Assembly (NCBI GenBank): GCA_947561395.2
Contig: OX387194.1
Location: 18,214,048 to 18,278,047 of the forward strand
Direction: 5' to 3'
Origin: Buxus sempervirens
Taxonomy: Eukaryota; Streptophyta; Magnoliopsida; Buxales; Buxaceae
DNA length: 64,000 nucleotides
Below the pieces are notes generated by a model. That model worked only from the letters and a program-made list of their open reading frames with translations. It had not been told where the DNA came from and made no database searches. A program made the translations under genes and the position numbers. Each line of letters begins with the position of its first letter. Positions within the stretch are counted from its first letter, which is position 1. Positions 54,775 through 64,000 of this stretch are shown piece by piece.

Positions 54775-56606
54775 AGGAACCAAGGTCCTTGGTGGGGAAA
54801 GCTCTTGAAGATGTTTCCAGATTGTGTGAAAAGTATGATATTTTTATTTTAGAAGTTATCAGATATGAGTGCTGCAAACTATTAGCTAAATGAGTATTAG
54901 TCACTACTACTACTTGTTTTGCATTCACATGCAGCCATATATCATGCTTTCTTTTGGATAGCTATACTTTGCATGACTCAATAGATTTGCTTCTCTTAAG
55001 CTGATTTTTCAAATAGAAATTTCCAGAATATACTCTCAAATATATCAAAGACAGGTCTTATGCTTTCCACTCCCTAATTTGCCCCCCTTCTTTGGCATGG
55101 GTTCCCACGCAGTCCAATAATGCCACTTCTTTTGACAGAAGGAGTGTTATATTTGAAGGAGGCCAGTAAGCCATTCTATATATCTAAAATGTACATATGC
55201 CACGTGTAATTAATCAAAGGTACCTCTCTCATTATTCTCAGACCTAGACATGCAACTTGATTCGACTAAAATGGAGAACTAACTGATCAAACTGAGTTTG
55301 GTTTGATTTAGGTTACATTTCAAAGCCTACTGTTCGCTTTTGCTTTTAAAATAAGTAAACCGAATTATAATTTTTGTTTAGTTTTGGGTTAATGTTTTGA
55401 TTAAACCAAATTGAATCAAACCAATAGATTAAACAAACCATTTTTAAAACTTTATGATACTTTTAAAAGATATTAGCACTAGAATGTCAATCTCATTGGT
55501 CAAATTGTTTTTGAGAAAGAGCCGTTATCTTAGTCGTAAGATTTAATATTATTTAGCTACTTGAGGAGTGGTTTTTTCAGCTCCCTGAATTAGAAAGAAA
55601 AGATGACAACATGAAAGTGGGTGAAATCCCTTTGACATGGACCAACATGGCATGGGTCTTACGGAAGAGCAGAAATCATATGGTATTTGAAAACAAGAAA
55701 CCTTCCATACAACTAATTCTTTCTACTTCAAATTCAGGTGACTTGGCTAAGAATTCAAAACCAAACCAGCCTTAAGCTAGCTTGGTTGAAAAAAAAAGGG
55801 CTAAGAATTCAAGAAATAATATTTAGTATCTCATTGCCAAAAAAATAAAAATAAAAAACAATTTAAGGTTATTGCTTTGAATGATAAGATTCAAGGAAGG
55901 ATATAGTTCTCAAGGTAAGGGTTCACCTTATCCACCACTTCGACAATGGCTAAGAATTTAAAACCAAACCAGCCTAAAACCAGCTTGGTTCAACAAATTA
56001 ACTCGTAGGAAAACAATTCCTAAGTATTGGTCCAGACCTCTGGTCTGATCCTTACTATGCTATTACCAGACTTATGTTTAGCTCTTATAGGTTGACTTCA
56101 ATTGAAGGAGGTTCGCTTATAAATTTCTACATGCAATTAAAATTACAATGTAATTTCGTTGGTTTGGTTTGGTTTGGTTTTTGTACCAAACCTAAACCTA
56201 AACCAAATTATGTTGATTAAAACCGAAAACTGAACCAAACCGAATTTCAAAACAAAAACTGAACCAAAATTAATTAAATTAACCCAAAACCAAACCGAAA
56301 AATACAAGCTTTGACTTCTTAGGAAAAAAAAAACTCAACATCAGATCAATGGAATCTTGTAAGCAAGGCCATTCACAACTTTTAGACTTTATTTTCCTCA
56401 AATTTTTAGCAGCAATGAGGATAATGATATCCTTAGAAAGGGAGAGAGAGGAAACAAAATAATATGCTTATTTTAATCAACTGGTCCACCTAGAGCGTTT
56501 ATCAATCTAGAGATTTTTATTTATTTATTTTGTTTCAAGATGGCTAGAAAGGAACAAATCATAGTCCTAGTTATCAAAATTGATGCACATAGACACAGAG
56601 CAATAG

Positions 56607-56611
<5 letters not shown>
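54775..56611. other. intergenic, no gene seen
   Basis: Downstream of RLP copy E. It holds an AACCGAACC-rich dispersed repeat (55240-55460) and a related stretch at about 56155-56300 (ggtttggtttggtttgg, then accgaaaactgaacc). No coding frame. Confidence 0.5.
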
Positions 56612-56637
<26 letters not shown>

Positions 56638-56686
56638 TGGGTGGGTGGGTTATTTTCAATGCTAGAAGGTCCTTCTAGCATTGAAA
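56612..56686. repeat. G26 tract, GGGT repeats and 16-bp fold-back hairpin
   Basis: Twenty-six consecutive G (56612-56637), then TGGGTGGGTGGGT, then TTTCAATGCTAGAAGG (56654-56669), one T, and its exact reverse complement CCTTCTAGCATTGAAA (56671-56686). The hairpin is where RLP copy F stops. The G-run can form a quadruplex; its true length may be uncertain in the assembly. Confidence 0.9.
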
Positions 56687-58463
56687 TGCCAGTTTCCAGA
56701 GGAATGCATCCAGAAAATAAATTATCATGCAAGTATAGAATACTCACATTGGACCATAGTGGAAGTTCACCATCCAAACAGTTGGAATCTAGGTACACAT
56801 ACGCTTTATAGGTGAATGATATTGATTTTGGCAACCTTCCTTTTATTTGATTACGAGAGAGATCTAATTATTGCATCTTTCAAGATAACTTCCAAATGAA
56901 ATTTGATATGGTATTTGAAATACTGACATTGGTAAGCACTAGTTGTTTGAGTTGCTTTTGTGTTTGAAGCCATGTAGGAAATGTTGGACCAAAATTGAAG
57001 CTAGACATAAAGATTCTTTCAAGTCTAAAAGGGAGCATCCATTCGTTTTTCATGTTGAAGGAAATGGATTTTTCTAATGAAGAAGACTCCAAATAGATGC
57101 TCAACTGTTTCAATCTCGTGAGATTATAGAAATGAACATCAATTAGAACCCCCTCCCATGAATTCCCATATAGAACCAATGTGACCAATTTTGATAGCTA
57201 TCCAATGCTTTTCAGAGAAGTCCCATTCAAATTGTATCCTAGGCCCAACACTTCCAAGGAAGACAAGTTAGTTATTGATGCAGGGATAGAACCCCCAAGT
57301 GAGTTTTCACATAGTAAAAGAGTCCTCAAGCTTTCAAGTGATCCTAACGATTCAGATAAATACCCAGTGAGTTTGGTTCCACTTAGGTCCAACATCTCCA
57401 AGCTATTATTAGCATAAGGAGACAAATAGTCCACAAAATCAGATAACCATCCACTAACAAAGGTTTATGATAGGTCTAAACTCTTCAGCTTACAAATATT
57501 GCACAAAGTTCTAGGTATTTGACCCTCATTGCCTAAATTAGCGGAAAGAAAAATCCCCTGAAAAGAAGTCGCATTTGCAAAGGCATCAGAAATGGGACCT
57601 CAGAAGTGGTTATAGCTAAGGTCCAATTTCAAAAGCTTGCCACTAAACAACCATCGAGGTATTGAAGAGTTGAAATTGTTGTGAGAAAGATCAAGGACTG
57701 AAAGAGATGTAAATTAAGGGAAGGAAGGGAGAGGGGAAGATTATCAAGATCACAATATGTTCAGTGCAATCTAATAGAGAAGAAAGCATATCGACTACTT
57801 GTACCCAATCATTCTTTGCATATCCCAAGTAAACATATCCCATACCAAGATATTCCAAAGAAGTGAGACCAAAAAGCCATTGCAGGTTGTCCACATACAA
57901 TATTAAATACTCATTGGAATAGGAGTATCCAAAGAATTCAAGATAATTCAAGGCCGATAAATTTCCAAGTTGAGTTGGAACTCTTCGTGCAAATGATGCA
58001 TAGGAGAGGTTGAGGTAAATCAAGGTGTTTAGTGACCTGATGAATTCTGGGATAGGGATTCCGTTAAAATTATTTAAGCTTAGATCCAAGTAACTCAAGT
58101 GCCTCAAACCAAGTAAGGAAGGATCTATCTTACCTCCTAAACCAGTCTCTTTTAAGATATAAGATACTTTTGGTGGTTGCAAAGATTGAGCTTGACGACA
58201 TGTCCACTCATGTTGTTTCATTCTATACACATCCATTTACAACAGTCATCATCTATCCAGGAAGATAATTGTCTAGAAGGATCTTTTAGGCTTTCTATGA
58301 AGTTAAGATGTGCTTCCCTCTTTGCCTTAATGCAAGCACCATGATGTAGTTCTTTGTAAAAACTCAATTTGATGATTCTCAGGGAGAAAATGGCAAAAAA
58401 TATTAGATGAAAAAGGAAAAGAAGTTTAAGGGAGGAGATAGCAATGGTATCCATGCTTTTCAT
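56654..58463 (-). pseudogene. receptor-like protein (RLP copy F), 3'-truncated, inverted
   Basis: Minus strand from ATG 58463 (MKSMDTIAISSLKLLFLFHL), N-cap (DDCCKWMCIE then a stop), LGGKIDPSLLGLRHLSYLDL, and LRRs down to SGCIPLE at about 56690. It ends at the fold-back hairpin; the second half of the ectodomain, membrane helix and tail are absent. Breaks include a TAG after CKWMCIE (58219), a stop near 58150, a shift near 57715 and others near 57440-57200. It pairs with copy E as the right arm of an inverted repeat. Confidence 0.9.
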
Positions 58464-60188
58464 GGCATAATGAATGCTGATATTCTGGGGCGTTTTAAAG
58501 AATCGAAGTCTTCCGAAGTCACAAGTCTTTTGGATCGATTTCTAATAGGTTTCACAAGTCAAGTCTTGGGACTTAGTATTGGCTCCCTTATCTTCTCAAG
58601 CTTATGCCATTACAACCACTAAAGTTTTTGTTACTCGACCTGAAAAGCTTTGAACCACACCATGCATGATTGGGATCTCCATCGATAAATGATGCAAGGT
58701 TACGCTAGTTGCACCAAATGAATTACCCATTGTGCCTCGTCCTTCACAATCAGGCTTGACAACTTGGGAACTAAGAGTCAAAGGCATATGTTTGATATAT
58801 GTGAGTCTTTGCAAGTAGGGAGGGGATTTGAAGAACTAAACAATCATCAAATGTCATGATGGGTCCCAGGATTTCCTTGATTGATGCAATGAATATTGAC
58901 CTGTGAAGCATTAGATAGTGAAGCATTAGCCCCATTCTTAAGTTTATCCACTCAAGTCTTTGTTGAGACAAGTCCATATTGACTTGATGAGTTATTTGTG
59001 ACCTAGGCTGCTCTACAGTATTATGAGTGGGACAGCAAGACCGAGTTAATACCTCAAGAGGGATGTTGTTTGTGCACCAAATAGCCAAATACTCCAGTCA
59101 AGCTCAAGCACACTCTTAGGCAATATTATATCAATGGCATGGCAAATAGTTAATGATTTACTAGATATGATTTCAGCTGACATTGCTTATATCAATGACA
59201 TTTAATTTTATTTTGATATGTTTTAGTCAGTTTTTAGTTAACTAATGAAGGATTCTGCTGTCTAAGATAGGTGGAAATAGAGTGAGGTATGTCTTCGGTC
59301 ACGCATTGATAAAAATTAATCAGTTGTCGGAGTAAATTCTTTTGATGGTTTTTTTTTGGGGTCAATAATTAGTCAGGCATGATCATATTAATTGCAACCA
59401 ATCTAGCAACTTTGTTTCAACTAACGCAGCAAATTGTATATTATAATTACTTCTATATTAACCAATGGAGCATCCAAATCCGAAGAGTTGGCCCACTAAT
59501 ACTCCTAGAGAGAGAGACCCTTAACTAGAGGTAGCAATGGGTTGGGTTGGGTTGGATTTGCGAGGGTAGAGCCTTAAAAGGGTTGAGTCAGGCTTCGAAA
59601 AATCATGTGACCGGACCTAACCCACAAATAAATGTGTTGAAACCCGAACAATCCGTTTAATTTTTTAAAAAAAAATTCCTTTTAAGTTAGCATTTTTGGA
59701 GAACTTAGAAACCAGGGAGACATGGATCATTGGTTTTTTAGAATAAATGTTTAAAATTCATATTTTAACTTGAAATTAGATAGTTATTTTTTGAAAATTG
59801 GATAAACTAAAGATTATGAAACATTTTTTTCCCTAAATGTGCTATGAATTTACTGTCCATAGTGCAATTTCTAAATGCCTGAGAAGGTCCCGTGGGTTAT
59901 TTCCAATTCAATTTCTAAATGCCTGAGATATTGGTTTGAATTGCATCATAATTTGGATGTCCATAATTTTTGTGAAATAATCCATCAAGAAATTAGGATT
60001 TTGCTGCTCTTGTGCAAAACAATAAATTTGTGAAATCTTAATGAAATTGTCTACTGAGTTGGGAAATACTGAAACTAATATTGATTCTGCTGACAGTAAT
60101 TGTTTGGACTGTAACTCTTATAGTATAAATTCTTTCTGTGTGTCTTTTTTAATTATTTGCTTACAGAATCAAATTTAAATTTTAAGAG
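58464..60188 (-). other. upstream region of RLP copy F, then APT intron
   Basis: 58600-59090 is the inverted P block and adjoining sequence. 59527-59850 is the inverted hAT-like tail. From about 59850 to 60188 the sequence is non-coding and leads into APT exons. No gene. Confidence 0.5.
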
Positions 60189-62360
60189 TTGAAGCTAGAG
60201 GGTTTATCTTTGGTCCTTCAATTGCCTTAGCAATTGGTGCAAAGTTCGATCCTTTATGAAGACCTAGAAAGTTGCCAGGTATGCTGTCCTATTAGGATTT
60301 TTGACTTTGGGTAATGAAATTAATTGTAAATACTGCAATTTCTTTGAAATTAATGAGGTGAAGTGATATTGTATTTAAATGTTTATTTCTTTGACATTCT
60401 TAGTTTTTTATTTTTTACTTTCTTTTATCTTATCTAATGCCTGCTTTGCTGTTTTATGTAGCTGGTGAATGAAATTATTTTGCTAATGTACATTGATGAT
60501 CAATTTGTTAAAGAAAAGGATTACGATTGTAATGAGCTTAGTTTATTACCAGAAGAACTTCTCTAAAAGCTAATTTGTACGTGGATGTGGCTGAAATCTC
60601 AAGACATCTAACTACAACAGTTACCAGAGTTAAAGTTGTGATCGAAACTCTGGAGATGTTGTTACTTATTTAACATTTTGTCCTGCTTAGATAAAGTTGT
60701 ATTCTGCTAGGTCTATTATGAAATATTAGATGATATGCCATTTGAATGATAAAAAAATTCTAAGACTTACTTTCTTTCTATGTGATAAGAACAGTTCATT
60801 TTTCTTAAGATGCTTCCTTTTCTTTGTCCATAAAGTTACTTCATGCGTCACCTGCTGGTTCTGCCTGCTCTTTTCAATCTAAAAAAACCTTCACTTGGCT
60901 TTTTTCTTTCACTGTTAGGTTATTTTGCAGAACAGTTGGATTACATGTTCATTTTAATCCTTCTAATGAATATTTTTATGTGCTATATTTAGACTCTTAT
61001 AACATTTATTACTGGATAAATGTTCTCTTATTTTTGTACCTTGGCATTTTGTAAGGAATATGTGGAGTAAGTCAGTGAGGAAAAAATAACTCAGCAATAA
61101 AATTGGGTACAGTCAATAGTGCTCCAATTCATAGCTTTTTATGTTATCAATTTCCATTTCTACCAGAAGGCCCTTCTAGCCTTGTTCTTGCATTATAGAG
61201 GCATATATAAACCTCTAAAATCGATCGGTAATATAATGCCCTTTTAAATATTGCGGCTTCTGTTCCCTTATAACCTCTTCCATGTTTTCCTAAACCAACT
61301 GCTAAGTGGAGTTCTGGAAACTCTATTATTATTACTATTTCTTATTCATTTTAATGGTTGTTCAGAACTTTTGATTATGTAGGTGAGGTAATATCTGAAG
61401 ATTGTGTAGTAGATTATGGGACGACAGACTGTCTAGAGATGCATTTGGTAGCTACTGGCGGAACCCTCCCAGCTGCAATAAGACTATTAAGTAAGATTTC
61501 ATTATCCTTGTTGGGTCTTCCTTGATTTCTGATATGCAGTATTATCTTCTTTTAACCAGTTCTAAGCTCTGCTCCTAATTTTCACATGCTTGGAATTGCC
61601 TTTTCAATAGAACGTGCAGGGGGTGAAGTTTTAGAATGTGCATGTGTTATAGGGTTGCCTGAGGAGAAGGTAATGCTTAAAATATTTAACCATTAAATGT
61701 TTAGTTCCTCGGACCGTACTTTGGTGCGAAGTGGCTTTTGATGATGATGATGATGAAATGTTTAGTTTCTCCAATGTTCAATTATCTAATTGTCTACACT
61801 GATTCTTATACAGGTGACTATGTACCAGGCTTGGATACATAAGACTGTACCAGTTTGTCAAATTGCAAATTTTTTTTTTTTTTTGGGTTCCTCTGATACC
61901 CAGTACATAGTGGTACATTTTCGGCTCAACAGTTTAAGCATTATCAGTGATACAAATGTCTGACCTGAACAGTTCGAACATTACCAGCTCTAGATCTTAT
62001 AATGATTCAATTGTTTTATCTAGTTTGGCTGCATAACATTGTTAGGCTTGTGAGATTATACTTAATTTCTAGTCTCCTGATAGTTATCTTGAGCTTTAAC
62101 TTTTTTTTTTTTTTTTTGGTAATGTTGATCTTTATCTTTGAACTGCTCTTGAAATACTATAGCAATTAAATTTCTTGAGCAGTGATTTTGTTTTTTTTTT
62201 TCGTTTTTTTAGGAGTTCTCTGCAGTTTGAACTTTTACACGATTCATCTATTCCAGTTTGCTCATGATCACTCATTCTGCAGGGACGGTGCAGGCTAAAT
62301 GGGAAGCCATTGTACATTCTTGTGGAGCCTCGTCAGGGTGTCACTGCATTTTTCTATTGA
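60189..62360 (+). pseudogene. adenine phosphoribosyltransferase, 3' half (copy 2)
   Basis: Four exons recognisable: 60189-60278 (EARGFIFGPSIALAIGAKF then a stop, then KLPG), 61383-61490 (GEVISEDCVVDYGT, CLEMH, VATGGTLPAAIRLL), 61611-61669 (ERAGGEVLECACVIGLPEEK region) and 62283-62360 (GRCRLNGKPLYILVEPRQGV, TAFFY, stop). Splice sites are GT-AG. Defects: TGA at about 60257 in exon 1 (a CGA or similar codon), and a deletion of about 44 bp in the second that removes the PRPP-binding loop GERALVIDDL. The enzyme cannot work. The 5' exons are absent, replaced by the RLP/hAT-like sequence to the left. Confidence 0.9.
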
Positions 62361-63169
62361 GCATATCAGCCATTCATGATTTGGAAAAATGAACATATGA
62401 GAAAACGGGGATAAAAGATGCAAGTTCTTGTGGAATTTAGATGTTAGATTCACTGTAACTCTGTTATCAATGACATGGGTGTAACCTATTAACTTAGAAC
62501 TGGACTCAAAACAATATTCTGGGTGTTGCCCAAAACTTTTACCTGGTTAGCTGCATTCTCGTCATCGAAGATTTTATTACTGGATTGTTTTTGGGTTGTT
62601 GATTTTTGCAGTTATGTGATTCAGTGATTCTCTAGCTATTGGTTGCAATATCTTTGGCTTTGTCGTGAACGGAGTCTTGGGATCGTGTTGTCCTGTAACT
62701 TGGTTGTCAATTTTCTGTTCCTATCATGTTTTGAGGACTTCTTTGAGTATTATCATTTGTATCATTCTCTCTTTCACTATGTTGTTCTTGAGGAGAATGA
62801 GCAATTTTGAGGATGTAATGTTTCATTTACAAATTTGAGGAGCACATGATCAAACAGTTACTATGGTGAAGTCAGTCTGCAAGGTTTATGAAGTCACATC
62901 AGAAATTTGTGATTTAATTTTGTACAGCTCTTGAATAGTTCTTGTCAATGAAAGATTTGGAAAGCCAATTATATATATATATAATTAAAAAGAAAGAAAA
63001 GACACCCACACAAGATTATATGTTGTAATTAACGTGCCAAAGTTCACTAGAAGGGCTACCAATTACCATTTCGAAGAGAATTTTGTAGTTCTCCTACCTC
63101 CACGGTCTCATTCTCAATTCCAAGGCTGGTACCTTCTTCCAATCTCCGTTATCTTTGCTTGATCTGAAA
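62361..63169. other. APT 3' flank
   Basis: No coding frame. 62361-62960 is probably the former APT 3' UTR and flank. An (AT)n run is at 62970-62985. 63092-63165 is the segment shared with the end of RLP copy D (49241-49325). Confidence 0.5.
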
Positions 63170-64000
63170 AATAGGGTTTTGATTCTAACAACACCTAGAG
63201 GAAGTGAATAGGCACAGCGGAATAAAAATTTCTATTAACTAAAGACAAATCTTTAATTGATAGGCATGCATAAGTCTTGAACAAATAGCAACCAATCACA
63301 CAAAATTGCAAATAAAGTAATGAGACAACACAGGCAATTTTGGTGACGAAGGAAAAACTCTAAAAGAACTCTCAAAGAGAAAAACCCTCCGAGCTATGCA
63401 GGAGCCACCTAAAAGATCCAATATGAAAAGAAGACTTACAACCTGTAGTTCAGACGACTCAACATCCCTATGCTAGAATCTGCAACTCATAGACTTGAAA
63501 GTATCTGAAGAACTCTTTAGATTTGCTCCATAGCAACACTTCAGAACTCTGAAGATCTTCTCACACAATCACCCAAATGAACTCGCCTGGTATCCGTAGG
63601 AACTCCCACGATCAATCTCCCCAACTTGGAACTCCAAGGTTTTGAACAAGGAAGAATAGAAGGTTTGATGGCTCAAAAAAAGAAAAGGAAGGAGAGAAGT
63701 TTCTCTTCCTCACACACAACTATTTAGGGTTCCAAAAAACGTCTTAGGTTACCTTAAGGAACGTCTAAACAATCCTTATATAGGTTAGAAAGAAGTAGAG
63801 AAAGAATAGAAAACAAATTAGAAAAGATCGGAATTTTAAAACTGAATTTTCGTATTGAACGTTCAAACGTTCATCGAACGCGGCTCTAACGTTCAATGCG
63901 AAAACTTACTTCCCCTCTCGTTCGAACGACTATCTCACGTTGCGTTAAAATACTATGAACGGTCAAACGACAAAGCCCACGTTCATGAACGCAACTCTCG
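63170..64000 (-). mobile_element. putative LTR or retroelement promoter region, minus strand, runs off the window
   Basis: The character changes at about 63170: evenly AC/GA-rich transcribed-type sequence without ORFs, with TATATAAGG on the minus strand (63782-63774) and a cluster of GTTC/GAAC palindromes upstream of it (63855-63991). This resembles the U3-TATA-R organisation of an LTR. No LTR end or internal domain is visible, so the class is open. Confidence 0.35.
63855..63991 (-). promoter_or_regulatory. GTTC/GAAC palindrome cluster
   Basis: TTGAACGTTCAA (63855-63866), CGTTC-ATC-GAACG (63868-63880), AACGTTCA (about 63889), CGTTCGAACG (63919-63928) and CGTTCATGAACG (63980-63991). It lies 70-210 bp upstream of the minus-strand TATA box and continues beyond the window. 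Confidence 0.65.

Larger units (their letters stand above)
49895..59850. repeat. large inverted repeat, arms about 3.2-3.6 kb
   Basis: Left arm about 49895-53530 (hAT-like tail, P block, RLP copy E 5' half); right arm about 59850-56654 in reverse (same order). The arms are interrupted by indels, including the 51240-51700 RLP upstream block present only on the left. Arm limits and identity are judged by eye. Confidence 0.7.

Overview
The window looks like nuclear DNA of a flowering plant, probably a woody eudicot. It is AT-rich, its genes have GT-AG introns, and it carries plant receptor-like proteins, a plant adenine phosphoribosyltransferase and a Ty3/gypsy retrotransposon of the Tat group. 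The species cannot be fixed from sequence alone. I see no intact host gene; the window is a decayed receptor-like-protein (RLP) cluster invaded by retroelements.

Layout. 1-1126: an adenine phosphoribosyltransferase (APT) exon joined to the 3' end of an RLP. 3210-3399: an RLP 5' stub. 5475-26383: a 20.9-kb Tat-type LTR retrotransposon inserted about 30 bp before an RLP start codon, with its 3' LTR broken at the right end. 26400-31507: the rest of that RLP, itself split by a 2.4-kb solo LTR with a perfect 5-bp target duplication. 37590-40280: a minus-strand nucleotide-diphospho-sugar transferase pseudogene split by a second solo LTR. 46618-49240 and 51744-54774: two more plus-strand RLP pseudogenes. 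58463-56654: a minus-strand RLP that forms a large inverted repeat with the 51744 copy. 60189-62360: a second APT pseudogene, so APT copies flank the cluster. 63170-64000: probably part of another retroelement's LTR, on the minus strand.

The retrotransposon is the most interesting object. It has LTRs, an Arg-tRNA-like primer site, gag, protease with G-patch, RT/RNase H, a second (archaeal-type) RNase H and integrase on the plus strand. Between integrase and the 3' LTR it has two minus-strand, intron-containing genes. When I spliced these by hand, one gives a 530-codon frame (2 exons) and the other an 821-codon frame (6 exons). Both stay in phase and are interrupted only by TGA/TAG codons.

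The element and both solo LTRs also carry arrays of a 17-bp dyad, CCGT-N9-ACGG (CCG-N11-CGG), usually spaced 27-28 bp apart. Arrays sit before the LTR TATA box, directly before the TATA box of antisense gene 1, upstream of antisense gene 2, and in the 5' leader. A diverged LTR family in the same window keeps the geometry although its core differs. About 32 units are visible. This looks like an operator system shared by the element's own promoters and possibly read by one of its own antisense-encoded proteins, which would be analogous to VANC proteins and their motif arrays in VANDAL transposons. A second array, 23 copies of a CTGAAA-N9-TTTCAG dyad, fills the leader before gag.

The pol genes are dead (stops, frameshifts, RT YVDD changed to YVDG). 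The nonsense codons examined are all explicable as single C-to-T or G-to-A transitions, as expected for methylated transposon DNA. Positions are read by eye and junctions may be off by one or two bases.
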